Of a stretch of 64,000 nucleotides of DNA, positions 41,494 through 50,154 are shown piece by piece. The translations under genes and the position numbers were made by a program. The notes under the pieces are model-generated. The model did no database searches. It saw nothing but the letters and a program-made list of their open reading frames with translations, and was not told the DNA's origin. The stretch spans positions 2,232,001-2,296,000 of the forward strand of contig OZ244166.1 of assembly GCA_965216445.1 (NCBI GenBank), in the 5' to 3' direction. The stretch is from MA-ANB-1 sp965216445. GTDB taxonomy: Bacteria > Actinomycetota > Acidimicrobiia > Spongiisociales > ZC4RG35. Every line of letters begins with the position of its first letter. Within the stretch, counting starts at the first letter, position 1.

Positions 41494-41746
41494 TCTTGCC
41501 TTCGGCAAGAGGTATTGGAGAAGTCGCCTACCTGCTGCTCACGCACCAGTCCAGCGATTCTCCAGCCTCCAACCAAGGCTCACTTGTAAGCAATGGAAGA
41601 TGGTAAATCCAACTTCCAAACTGTCGTCCCCGCAAAGCGTCGGATCAACGCCTAGGGCGTTTCTCCATCAGCCATGGAGACCTCATTTCCCCTCGCGCCG
41701 GGCACGAGGGCGACTCTTGTCGCACGGAGGAGTGGCATGCCACTCC
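41492..41746. repeat. chain of short hairpins between tRNA-Met and tRNA-Thr
   Basis: Consecutive perfect stem-loops: CCTCTTGCC/GGCAAGAGG (41492-41512); AACGCC/GGCGTT (41647-41661); TCTCCAT/ATGGAGA (41662-41680); CCCTCG/CGAGGG (41690-41710); GCGAC/GTCGC (41710-41723); GGAGTGGCA/TGCCACTCC (41729-41746). The AACGCC-type unit resembles the repeats at 11164-11239. No gene is supported in the 280-base interval; the open frame on the plus strand there has no features. Confidence 0.65.
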
Positions 41747-41775
41747 CCGACCCGATCGTATTATCGATCAGGCGG

Positions 41776-41848
41776 AGCCTCCTACCGGATTTGAACCGAT
41801 GACCTCTTCCTTACCATGGAAGCGCTCTACCAACTGAGCTAAGGAGGC
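41776..41848 (-). tRNA. tRNA-Thr (GGT anticodon)
   Basis: 73 bases; acceptor GCCTCCT/AGGAGGC, D arm GCTC-GAGC, anticodon arm CTTCC-ATGGTAA-GGAAG with GGT, T arm CGGTTCAAATCCG. CCA not encoded. Confidence 0.95.
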
Positions 41849-41886
41849 CGGGTATCAATTGTCCCGATGATTCCGCATCGGTGCCG

Positions 41887-41969
41887 TGCCGGGAGAAGGA
41901 TTCGAACCTCCGTAGGCGTAAGCCGGCAGATTTACAGTCTGCTTCCTTTGGCCGCTCGGACATCCCGGC
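41887..41969 (-). tRNA. tRNA-Tyr (GTA anticodon)
   Basis: 83 bases with a long variable arm (class II), acceptor GCCGGGA/TCCCGGC, anticodon arm CAGACTGTAAATCTG with GTA, T arm GGTTCGAATCC. CCA not encoded. First of the three tRNAs in front of tuf. Confidence 0.95.
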
Positions 41970-42065
41970 ATGTTCCTATCACGCAACAACGCCGCGCGAC
42001 ACGGGAGGGCGAAATACTAGCTAGACCGACACCAAATCGTTACTTCGACAAGGGTGCCAGCGATG

Positions 42066-42914
42066 TCAGCGGCGAATACCTTGCGCCATGTCGGTGAGGC
42101 GACGAATCCGTTCTTCTGCCGGCGGGTGAGTCGACATCAGGTTGCTCAACCCGCGCCGTCCAAATGCCTTCAAAGGGTTATCAATAAACAGTTGACTGGT
42201 CGCCGGGTTCACTTTCATCGGCACCCGTGCAGTACCGACCGAGATTTTCTCCAAGGCCGAGGCCAGCTGCAACGGGCGACCGGTGATATCAGCACCTGAC
42301 TCGTCGGCCTGGAACTCCCTGGTCCGGGAGATCGCCGCCTTGATCAGCATTGCGGCGAGCGGGGCCAGGAGGATCGCGATGATGCTGACGATTGCGCCCA
42401 ACGGGTTGTTGCGATCACGGCCACTGCCGGTGAAGAGAGTGAGTCGGGCGAATAGAGAAAGGGCTGCTGCCATCATCGCGGCGATGGACCCAATCAGGAT
42501 GTCCCTGTTGGCAACGTGGGCCAACTCGTGGGCTAGTACCCCCTCCAACTCGTCGTTGGTGAGTATCTGCAAGATTCCGGTCGTGACGGCAACTGCGGCA
42601 TGTTTGGGGTTGCGCCCGGTTGCGAATGCGTTCGGCTGAGGCGAGTCGATGATGTAGATCTTCGGCATCGGCATATTGGTTCGGGCGGTGAGGTTGCGAA
42701 CCATTGCATAGACCTGCGGAAGCTCATGCTCCTCGACCGGCTTTGCCCGTGTCGCGGCAATGGCCATCTTGTCCGAGAAGAAATACGCGATGAAGTTGAA
42801 GCCAACGACGAAAAGCATCGCGATGAGGAAACTTCCGTCCGAGACGTAGAAGACGATCGCAGCCAACAACGCGCTCATGAAGCCAAGCAAACCAACAGTC
42901 TTCAAGTTGTTCAT
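42066..42914 (-). CDS. htpX: M48 membrane metalloprotease HtpX
   Basis: Heat-shock-type zinc protease of the cytoplasmic membrane. 282 residues: two N-terminal helices (TVGLLGFMSALLAAIVFYV; FLIAMLFVVGFNFIAYFF), the zinc motif HELAH at residues 129-133 in VLAHELAHVANRDILIG, and further helices (AAMMAAALSLFARLTLF; IVSIIAILLAPLAAMLI) before the third-ligand region REFQADESGADITGRP. Full length. It stands alone between tRNA-Tyr and the SGNH-like gene pair. Confidence 0.95.
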   Translation of the reverse strand: MNNLKTVGLLGFMSALLAAIVFYVSDGSFLIAMLFVVGFNFIAYFFSDKMAIAATRAKPVEEHELPQVYAMVRNLTARTNMPMPKIYIIDSPQPNAFATGRNPKHAAVAVTTGILQILTNDELEGVLAHELAHVANRDILIGSIAAMMAAALSLFARLTLFTGSGRDRNNPLGAIVSIIAILLAPLAAMLIKAAISRTREFQADESGADITGRPLQLASALEKISVGTARVPMKVNPATSQLFIDNPLKAFGRRGLSNLMSTHPPAEERIRRLTDMAQGIRR

Positions 42915-42977
42915 CTAGGCCGATTTTAAGGCTCCAGGGCCACTATCCGGACCTTGCCGGAACCGAACGGAGCCTCG

Positions 42978-44000
42978 CTAAAGGACTTCTCGATCCTTCA
43001 ACACCCTGATCAACTCGGCCCCGACCGCGCGCTTGTGCCTCGGTGTCAGCTTTACGAAATCACCCATTCCCTGAACGCCTATCCCCTTGACAATGCGATC
43101 GACGTCGACAACGGAGAAGTCGAGCTCACGGGCCAGCTCAACGAGGGCCGAAGCAAACTGCCGCCGCCTGGTGCGATGGGGGCTGTGGGCCAACTTGTAA
43201 TCCAGCACCCTCCGCCCAGGGTCGACAGTGAGGGAGTTGAACATCACAACGTGGGCTTGTGTCGAGGATCTCACCTCTCGGACGATTCGCCGATAGTTGG
43301 AGATCGATTGATCGAGCGAGATCCTTCCCACTTTCTCGAAGTGGTTGTTGACCCAATCGACCACGTCTGGATCGGGCAGAGCATCGGCCAAGTCCCCTGC
43401 CAGCCAGAATCCTCCAGGGTCGATCAAATAGCCATGGGTCTTGTGTCTGTAGAGGACCCGGGAGAGGTCCGAAGACATCGATAGAACGACGATGTCTTTC
43501 TTGAATGAACCGGCGTAGTGGTGCACGGGAATCGTGAACTCCGCTTCAAAGAGTGTCGGGATGAACATGATCGATTTTCCCCCCAACCGCTCCGACATTT
43601 CGGAGACGAATTCGGGTGCCACGCCCTCACGAGCCTGAAGAATGAGATCGCTCCGAGTGAAGTCCGCTCGGCCCTGGGCGAAGACCCCTCCTGTTGCCCC
43701 GGTGGTCTTCCTCAATAGTGGACCGGCGTCAGCGATGGCCCATGTGTCACAACCCGAATAGCTGTAAAGGCCGATCCTCCGATCGGGATCGCCTTTGAAC
43801 ACACAGGCAGTGGTCGTCCGCACGAAACCTCGCGTGTGGTACTGGATCCGATGCTGGGCCGACCGCAGAAACGACTCGACTGGGTTGTCCAGTCCAAAGA
43901 GACGACGGGTCGCACGAACAACGTATCCCCGCAGCGAACCCACTAGAACACCTCGGTGGATGGGGACCACACGGGAGGGTTCATCGAACGTTCCCTGCAT
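42978..44000 (-). CDS. SGNH-like protein, first described member of a local pair
   Basis: 340 residues from the ATG at 44000 (MQGTFDEPSRVVPIHRGV). Two regions: residues 30-190 (IGLYSYSGCDTWAIADAGPLLRKTTGATGGVF...FIPTLFEAEFTIPVHHYAG) of unknown type, and a C-terminal half with SGNH-hydrolase-like features (AHVVMFNSLTVDPG...LARELDFSVVDVDRIVK...LTPRHKRAVGAELIRVL), where the final TPRHK may replace the usual DxxH box. The catalytic Ser block is not evident. The C-terminal half is similar to the N-terminal part of the preceding gene (FNVSTFDPDD, EISVVDVDGAM). The two genes overlap by 20 bases. Confidence 0.65.
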   Translation of the reverse strand: MQGTFDEPSRVVPIHRGVLVGSLRGYVVRATRRLFGLDNPVESFLRSAQHRIQYHTRGFVRTTTACVFKGDPDRRIGLYSYSGCDTWAIADAGPLLRKTTGATGGVFAQGRADFTRSDLILQAREGVAPEFVSEMSERLGGKSIMFIPTLFEAEFTIPVHHYAGSFKKDIVVLSMSSDLSRVLYRHKTHGYLIDPGGFWLAGDLADALPDPDVVDWVNNHFEKVGRISLDQSISNYRRIVREVRSSTQAHVVMFNSLTVDPGRRVLDYKLAHSPHRTRRRQFASALVELARELDFSVVDVDRIVKGIGVQGMGDFVKLTPRHKRAVGAELIRVLKDREVL

Positions 44001-45024
44001 GGACGCCCAGCCTGAATCGTCGCGTGGCTTCGTCAACCTCGATGGAGTCCGCCTCTTTCGCAGTGGTGATGACGGCGGCGATATCACCTACGGAGACTCG
44101 GTCACCCTCGGAAACCTTCCTTTCGTGCAGGAACCCACTCGCTCCAGCTGTGACGTCGATAGATATGGCAGCGTTCCTTCTTCGTTTCCGGCCACGGACA
44201 TGAGGTACCTTCCGTTTCATTCCGCGACTCTCACCGTCGGGAATCTTGTAGACCAGAGTGTCGAAGAACACATCAAAGAGCGGGTCACCTGGTTCCAACC
44301 AGCCGCCCTCGTCGCAGTGCCATCTGGTGAGTACCCCATGGACCGTCCTGCGGTCGTATGCCGGTATATCGACTCTCATGACGGGATCTTGCAGACTCGA
44401 ACCCAAAATGCCGGATTCGTCGATGAGCGAGGAAACGTCCTCCAGAATAAATTCCGCAGCCTCCTCAGAAAAGGCGCCGGCCTTTGGCACGTTATCGAGG
44501 GCGCCGAGTTCCGCCATCGCACCGTCGACATCCACTACAGATATCTCGAGCTCGGTGGCGAGCATCTCCAACTCTGCGATCAGCCGGTTGGCCGCGACTG
44601 AGTACGGCTCGGGACCCTGAGAAGTGAAACTATGAGTCCGATCATCGGGGTCAAATGTGGACACGTTGAAGACGACTGCCGGGATTTCATTCGCGACCAA
44701 GACGTTCACCACACTGGTCAGTGCCCGAGCTGAATCTTCCGCCGAGGGTCTTTCCGAGCCATCGATTGGGAACAACTCCTGGTACAGCGACAAGACAACC
44801 AGTGACGCCTCCTGGAGTAGATCTTGGCCAGAACCTGGCTGACCTGAGTCGGAGTCCTGGAAAGTGCGGGCAATCTGAGCAAAGCAAACCGGCTGCTCGG
44901 TAAGGACTTTGCCGCGGAATCCTCGGTCCGCAAACAACCCTGGCTTTCCGATCGTGGCCAGGATGTCCGGCGAGCCGTAAAGAACAATCTGCCCCGGCTC
45001 GTTTGTTCGAGCACGTAACTGCAC
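43981..45024 (-). CDS. SGNH-like protein fused to a lipoyl-like domain
   Basis: 347 residues. Residues 1-215 look like an SGNH-type fold (GQIVLYGSPDILATIG..., IPAVVFNVSTFDPDDRT, ATELEISVVDVDGAMAELG). From about 225 there is a biotinyl/lipoyl-type hammerhead: first half GVLTRWHCDEGGWLEPGDPLFDV, second half GFLHERKVSEGDRVSVGDIAAVI, separated by a basic insert (KRKVPHVRGRKRRR). The lysine normally modified between the halves is not in its usual DK setting, so a structural rather than a cofactor-carrying role is likely. Domain pairing seems unusual; the function is unknown. Overlaps the next gene by 20 bases. Confidence 0.65.
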   Translation of the reverse strand: MQLRARTNEPGQIVLYGSPDILATIGKPGLFADRGFRGKVLTEQPVCFAQIARTFQDSDSGQPGSGQDLLQEASLVVLSLYQELFPIDGSERPSAEDSARALTSVVNVLVANEIPAVVFNVSTFDPDDRTHSFTSQGPEPYSVAANRLIAELEMLATELEISVVDVDGAMAELGALDNVPKAGAFSEEAAEFILEDVSSLIDESGILGSSLQDPVMRVDIPAYDRRTVHGVLTRWHCDEGGWLEPGDPLFDVFFDTLVYKIPDGESRGMKRKVPHVRGRKRRRNAAISIDVTAGASGFLHERKVSEGDRVSVGDIAAVITTAKEADSIEVDEATRRFRLGVHAGNVR

Positions 45025-45070
45025 TCAACCTCTCCTGCCTGATTTCGACCCTACCAGTGCAGCGCGGTGC

Positions 45071-46336
45071 TCAGCCTTCGAATTCGCTCCCAGCCCGGAC
45101 ACTCACAATCTGAGCTGCCAGTAGGTGAACTGTGTGAGCGACGACTACTGCAATCAACGCAAGGGGAAGGAGCTCGGGTCCAACTATGACGGCCGCGATC
45201 AGGCCTGCCGTCACCGGCATACCAAGACCAGTCGCCATCGAAGCAGCCAAACCACAAGCCACCAATACCCAGATGGGTGAGCTTGGGACGAGAAAGTGAA
45301 TCAACAACCCTGCAGCTCCGCCCACAAACGCCAAAGGAAAGATCCTCCCGCCACGGTATCCCGCAGCCAGGCACCAGGCAGTTGCCACAACCTTCAACAC
45401 GGTTGCCGAAGCAGCCGTCCACGCTGTCTCCGCATCCTCGACCAGGAAGGCCAACTCAGGGATGCCGGTGAATCGGATCGACGATGGACCAACTAAGTAG
45501 ATCAGACCGAGGACAAAACCACCAAGTGTCGTCGTCAGAATGACGCTCTTGGCATCGATCCTCCGGGTGAAGCGGCGCATGAAAGCGACCACCCTGTCGA
45601 CGGACAGTCCGAGATATCCGGCCACGACGCCAACCAATATTGCCCACAAGATGTCCCCTGATAGGGAGCCCGAAAAGCCAATGGGCAAAGCACCGGCGGC
45701 TTCAGCCCCGAGAGCCTGCAGAGTCAAAGCTGCTGTGGACGAGCTAACCAAGGCGGGGAGGATCAGAATCGTTAGTCGGACACCGGACACAGGGGCGAAT
45801 TCCAGTAGCGGGATTGCTCCCGCGAGCGGGTTGCCAAACATCGCGGCCAGCAGAGCTCCCAAACCTGCCCCTGAGACAATCTGGCCGTAACCATCTTGGA
45901 GTTGGGCCAATCGGGCACCGAACATCGATACGGCAACAGCGCCAGGTATCAAGGCACCCTCGGGTCCGAGCGAAGCACCGACGACAAGTGCAATGAAACC
46001 AACAACGAGGACGCCCATAGCAGTCGACAGCGAAGGCGGCTCATGAGGGATCAGATCATGTTCTTCGCCGGGATGTGGACCTCCACGCCCCGGAATGACC
46101 GAGATCACCACGCCCATCAAAAGCCCGCCTACCGTAGCGATGAGCAACGTCTTCACGTCCTGATTGCCGGTGGAACCCCAATCGTGCCAAATCAAGTCGC
46201 GGAGATCGTGAGACGCCGTCTCAAAAGCTTCGAAACTCAAGGCGATCACGACACCGAGCACCGCGCTGAGGAATAGAAGCCTGACGAACCGAGAGGGGCT
46301 TGTCTCGACTTCTTCGGCGGACTGGATCTCAGACAT
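45071..46336 (-). CDS. ClC-family chloride channel/transporter
   Basis: 421 residues, ATG at 46336 (MSEIQSAEEVETSPSRFVRLLFL). About ten transmembrane segments (VRLLFLSAVLGVVIALSFEAF; MGVLVVGFIALVVGA; GALLAAMFGNPLAGAIPLLEF and others). ClC selectivity regions appear in divergent form: GASLGPEGALIPGA for the GxEGP motif with the gating Glu, and YRGGRIFPLAFVGGAAG for GxFxP. The classical GSGIP box is replaced by GRGGPHPG. Likely a chloride channel or Cl/H antiporter. Confidence 0.88.
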   Translation of the reverse strand: MSEIQSAEEVETSPSRFVRLLFLSAVLGVVIALSFEAFETASHDLRDLIWHDWGSTGNQDVKTLLIATVGGLLMGVVISVIPGRGGPHPGEEHDLIPHEPPSLSTAMGVLVVGFIALVVGASLGPEGALIPGAVAVSMFGARLAQLQDGYGQIVSGAGLGALLAAMFGNPLAGAIPLLEFAPVSGVRLTILILPALVSSSTAALTLQALGAEAAGALPIGFSGSLSGDILWAILVGVVAGYLGLSVDRVVAFMRRFTRRIDAKSVILTTTLGGFVLGLIYLVGPSSIRFTGIPELAFLVEDAETAWTAASATVLKVVATAWCLAAGYRGGRIFPLAFVGGAAGLLIHFLVPSSPIWVLVACGLAASMATGLGMPVTAGLIAAVIVGPELLPLALIAVVVAHTVHLLAAQIVSVRAGSEFEG

Positions 46337-46400
46337 CGGGTTGCGATGGTAGAGATACGGGAACCGGGCCCGCACTCCGTTCGTCTAATAGAGGATGAAA

Positions 46401-46892
46401 ATGGTGCACACTGGACCCATGCGAAGAACGAGAGAGCTTGCGGGGATCGTTTCTATTGCGTTGCTGATCGCAGCCTGTGGGTCAGGTTCGGCAGCTGAAA
46501 CCACCACCGCTCCCGAAGCGACGAGTTCGACAACGCTCGCATCATCAAACGAATCGACAACCACGCTCGCCGGACCGCCTCCAGCACCGTCAACTGATCT
46601 TGGAGGGCTGCCTGACTGGTTTCAAAACGAAGATGCCGCGCCGACAGGGCTCATCAATGTCATCTCGGAAGAGCTTGGAGCCGCCTATGTCGGTTCGATG
46701 CCGGTGGAATGGCCAACCGGAGCGTTGGGTTGCGAATCCGGCGGGAGCGATCTCCAAGTCGTGACACCAGGTTACGTTTTGTTCTTTCAGAGCGAGGACA
46801 GTCTTCACAGGGTTCATGCCGCCGAGAACGGACGCTGGATCGAATGTGATCTCGCCAGGCCTCTCGAGGGCACCCCTGTGCTGACCAGCTAG
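46401..46892 (+). CDS. small secreted lipoprotein with WPxGxLGC motif
   Basis: 163 residues. The ATG at 46401 has GAGG seven bases upstream and is preferred to 46395. Lipobox LLIAAC, then a Thr/Ser-rich linker (TTTAPEATSSTTLASSNESTTTLA), and a compact domain INVISEELG...EWPTGALGCESGGSDLQVVTPGYVLFF...RVHAAENGRWIECD. The same pattern (WPxGxxGC...GYxxxL...YHA...FxC) occurs in the lipoprotein at 53188-53634. It converges on an S8 protease gene with a terminator in between. Confidence 0.78.
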   Translation: MVHTGPMRRTRELAGIVSIALLIAACGSGSAAETTTAPEATSSTTLASSNESTTTLAGPPPAPSTDLGGLPDWFQNEDAAPTGLINVISEELGAAYVGSMPVEWPTGALGCESGGSDLQVVTPGYVLFFQSEDSLHRVHAAENGRWIECDLARPLEGTPVLTS

Positions 46893-46905
46893 GCAGCCAA
46901 TGAGA

Positions 46906-46931
46906 ATGGGAGCCCCGAAGGGCTCCCATTC
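46906..46931. terminator. bidirectional terminator between lipoprotein and S8 protease genes
   Basis: AATGGGAGCCC / GGGCTCCCATT with a CGAA tetraloop, 14 bases after the lipoprotein stop and 22 bases before the end of the convergent protease gene. Perfect 11-bp stem. Confidence 0.8.
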
Positions 46932-46953
46932 ATTGACTTACGGGTCTTGCTAC

Positions 46954-49893
46954 CTAGAACGGCAGTCTCAACCAGCGTGGTTCCTGGACTCGGACGATGC
47001 GGCTCTGGTCGCCAGCCGAGTTGTTCGGGAACAACCACAGCATTTGTCCATTGCCAGTCGACTCGACTGCTGCCACTTCTCCGGCACCAAGAGCAATCGA
47101 CGGTGTGTCGGTCGAGGGCAGACTGCCCAGGTCGACATCACCGGCAAGCACATCAATGCCTGAGGTGTAGTAATCGAAGCTGATGGCCTGATATGAGAAC
47201 ACACCATCGTTGTCGTATGGGAAGACGAGGGCTGGGTCATCGGTAAGGATGCCAACGCCATCGTTGTAATCGATCCCTGCGAAGAAATCGAGAGGGAACG
47301 ACCCGTCACACAGGTTGAAGACACCGGTGACAACGGTCCCTGTCGGGTCTCCGCCCAACAAGAATCCGAGATCGGCAGCAACAATGACTGTCTCGTTGCC
47401 AAATCCGTCGCAGTCGGTTGCCGGGTCATCGTCGATGTAGATGTCGATTTCGTATGGCGAGAACGTCGGCCATGAGGCACCCGTCTCGAAACCAAACTCA
47501 ATCACCGGGAATCCGAAGGCGTCGTGTGTGCGAACACCGAGCTTGGACAAGCTATACGGCTCTTCGCCTGCGCCCTGTCCCACCAGTGCAAAGCCTTCAG
47601 CAACACCCTCGGAAGAGGAGTTGTTGGAGACCAATTGCGTATGGAACACGGACTTGGCATCGACATTGGCGCCGGGGTCAACAGCACCCATATAGCCGAC
47701 TCTCATCTCATCGCTATCACTCGTGAAGACGAACCAACCATCAACCTCGGTCTGGCTGAAGAAGTTGTCGTCTGCCGGCATGGCAGCGGGGTCAGCATTC
47801 AGCTGAACCTTGACCGTCTTCGTGGAGTTGGGACGCACGGTCACAGAACTGGTCTGCGCCGCCACGGTGACTCCAGCGACCTCATGAAGTGGTTCATGCG
47901 TGATCGCGTAGGTCTGCGAGCGACCCGACATGTTGGTGACTTCGATAGTGCGGGTGACCGATGACGGTTTGCTGTCATCGACACGTCCGAACGTGACACC
48001 ACCAGGCATCGCGTAGCTACCCAACTCAGTCGCGGCAAGTGCATTCACAACACCGGTGCCTTGACGGGCGAGGGGATAATCCTCAGCCGCCGGCGACGTC
48101 GAGTTCATGATCAGAGCCTTCACGGCAGCCGGGGACAAAGATGGGTCCTTGTCCAGCATCAAAGCGGCAAGACCGGCAACATGAGGTGCCGCCATCGAAG
48201 TTCCGCTACTTAGTCCGCCGAGGGTTCCGGTACCAACGTTTGTCGAGTTGATGCCGAATCCAGGGGCGGCCACGTCTGGCTTGAAGGTGTTACCGAAGCC
48301 GGGCCCACGTGAAGTGAAGTCGGCAAGGGTGTCGGCAAGTTCCGGCTTGGGAATCACGAAGTCCGAGGACAGCGTGGCTTCGACCGCCGAACCAGCGTTG
48401 TAGGCGTCCGACATTGCCTGACCATCGGTGTGGCCGACAAAGACTGACGGAATTGTGAAGGTTCCGCTACCACCCATGTTGAGCAGTGCATCGCCACGTG
48501 CCGCGTCGTTGAACACGATCACGGCGATTGCGCCCGCGTCCTGAGCGTGCTGAACCTTGTCAACGAAGGCGCACACACCACGCTCGATCAGGGCGATAGC
48601 CCCGGTCAAGTCGTTGACAGCTGGCTCGCAACCGTCGTTGGTGTCGTCGGTTCCGTCATCGATTTCGACAACAGTTCCAGTCACCGGACCAACAAGCGCA
48701 AGAGGTGGTGTGAACCCACCCTCTGCCGCTTCGACTGGTACCGGCTCTCCACCGTCAACTGTGTAGGTGATTCCGAGGATTGCGTAACCACCGTCCACCG
48801 AGGCTGCAACGGAGATCGCGTCACCGTTTACACCGGGCGAACCGGTCACATACGGTGCCGGACCCTCGTTACCGGCTGAGGCAACCACAACGATGCCTGC
48901 GGCAACAGCGTTACCGGTGGCGATCGTCGAGGGGTCGTCGGGTGAACCGAACGGCGAACCGAGGCTCATGTTGATCACGTCGAGGTGGTCATCCATCGAT
49001 CCGTCACCATTGGGGTCCATCGCCCACTCGAGGGCGAGGGAGGTGACATTGGTCGAGCCGTCGCATCCGAAAACGCGCAAGGCGTAAACGTCAGCATCGG
49101 GAGCAACCCCGGGACCGATGAGTCCGTCAACGCCCAAACCGGCAGCAGAGCCACCAACATGGGAGCCGTGACCATGACAGTCGAGTGGGTCAGGGTCGGG
49201 GGCTGGGATCAATTGCGATCCGGTTCCGCCGGCGTCGTAGTCGTCACCGACGAAGTCCCAACCACCAACGACCTTGGCACTCGGGAAGTTTCCATCGGAA
49301 AGGTCGAGTCCATCGTCAGCGGCAAAGTCGGCGGGATCTCCCGATCCTCCGAAATTGGCGTGGTAGTAGTCGACGCCGGTATCGATGATTCCGATACTGA
49401 CTCCGGCGCCGGTGTATCCACTAGCCCACACCTCTGGAGCGCCGATCCACGGAACGCTGGTTCCGTTGCTCGGCTCAAAGACGGTGACTCGGGCTACTGA
49501 CTTGACGCCAGAAATGCCTTCGAGGTCGGGGATGGAGCGAATCGTCGCATCAACGTGGAAGCCGTTGGCTCCGACAACCATTGTGTCGACAACGTTTGCG
49601 CCAGCAGCTTCAAGCTGCCCCCGTGCCTTGTTCTGTTGAGATTTGACTCGCGCGGCCTGCGCTTTCTGCGCCGATGCCGACGGTCTGCTTGAGCTTCCTG
49701 CGACGAACTCTGCCACCGACGGTTCATCCAACTGGACGAACAACCGGACGGTCTGATCGAGATCTACTGGACCACCAACTCCAGACCCGGATACCCCCTG
49801 AGGCGTTCGGGCTAGTTCAGCCTGTCCAAGTACAGGAAGCGCCATGGCAAAAGCAGTCACAAATGCCACAGCAACTATGAGGAGTCTTTTCAC
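46954..49893 (-). CDS. secreted subtilisin-like serine protease (S8) with PA insert
   Basis: 979 residues. Signal peptide (MKRLLIVAVAFVTAFAMALPVLGQAE), an I9-like prodomain (about 45-140), then the catalytic domain: Asp171 in IGIIDTGVDYYHANF, His242 in CHGHGSHVGG, a PA domain insert (GALLNMGGSGTFTIPSVFVG region), and the Ser motif SSGTSMAAPHVAGLAAL at about residue 563. A long C-terminal region has beta-sandwich/Fn3-like pieces (TRTIEVTNMSGRSQTYAITHEPL...SVTVRPNSTKTVKVQLNAD). Probably exported and surface or medium associated. Divergent from a second S8 protease gene. Confidence 0.92.
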   Translation of the reverse strand: MKRLLIVAVAFVTAFAMALPVLGQAELARTPQGVSGSGVGGPVDLDQTVRLFVQLDEPSVAEFVAGSSSRPSASAQKAQAARVKSQQNKARGQLEAAGANVVDTMVVGANGFHVDATIRSIPDLEGISGVKSVARVTVFEPSNGTSVPWIGAPEVWASGYTGAGVSIGIIDTGVDYYHANFGGSGDPADFAADDGLDLSDGNFPSAKVVGGWDFVGDDYDAGGTGSQLIPAPDPDPLDCHGHGSHVGGSAAGLGVDGLIGPGVAPDADVYALRVFGCDGSTNVTSLALEWAMDPNGDGSMDDHLDVINMSLGSPFGSPDDPSTIATGNAVAAGIVVVASAGNEGPAPYVTGSPGVNGDAISVAASVDGGYAILGITYTVDGGEPVPVEAAEGGFTPPLALVGPVTGTVVEIDDGTDDTNDGCEPAVNDLTGAIALIERGVCAFVDKVQHAQDAGAIAVIVFNDAARGDALLNMGGSGTFTIPSVFVGHTDGQAMSDAYNAGSAVEATLSSDFVIPKPELADTLADFTSRGPGFGNTFKPDVAAPGFGINSTNVGTGTLGGLSSGTSMAAPHVAGLAALMLDKDPSLSPAAVKALIMNSTSPAAEDYPLARQGTGVVNALAATELGSYAMPGGVTFGRVDDSKPSSVTRTIEVTNMSGRSQTYAITHEPLHEVAGVTVAAQTSSVTVRPNSTKTVKVQLNADPAAMPADDNFFSQTEVDGWFVFTSDSDEMRVGYMGAVDPGANVDAKSVFHTQLVSNNSSSEGVAEGFALVGQGAGEEPYSLSKLGVRTHDAFGFPVIEFGFETGASWPTFSPYEIDIYIDDDPATDCDGFGNETVIVAADLGFLLGGDPTGTVVTGVFNLCDGSFPLDFFAGIDYNDGVGILTDDPALVFPYDNDGVFSYQAISFDYYTSGIDVLAGDVDLGSLPSTDTPSIALGAGEVAAVESTGNGQMLWLFPNNSAGDQSRIVRVQEPRWLRLPF

Positions 49894-50154
49894 TCCATTT
49901 CCTCCCTATTGCTTGAATATCGGTGCCACACCGACTTGGCGACCAACCATAGTGCATCCGACCCATACCGCGTCGAGTGACCGGCGGCTACGGAGCGTGC
50001 CAGATCGCACAGTTCGCGAAATTCTCCACTATCTCCCTCAGCACTCGACACGCGCACAGAGTGGTTGTGTATGCTCCGGAATCGTGGAGGGTTGTCGAAC
50101 CGCTCGCTGAGCCGGGGAACAGCCGAAAGCAAACGGAAGATCCGGGAGGATACG
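49894..50154. promoter_or_regulatory. 260-base interval shared by two divergent S8 protease genes
   Basis: Contains the promoters of both proteases. A GGGAGG site stands 6 bases before the TTG start of the plus-strand gene. A TGTATGCT sequence (about 50067-50074) could be an extended -10 element, but no convincing -35 element is seen. No gene or clear riboswitch recognised. Confidence 0.4.

Noticed and set aside
40401..41606. Long plus-strand open frame (401 codons) over tuf
   Set aside because: It is the antisense of tuf and stays open because tuf uses G/T-ending codons; its product is a low-complexity basic sequence with no motif.
49894..50154. Possible riboswitch (c-di-AMP or GEMM type) before the TTG-started S8 protease
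   Set aside because: GGGG-AAC-like strings occur, but the conserved cores and pairing of known classes are not complete.
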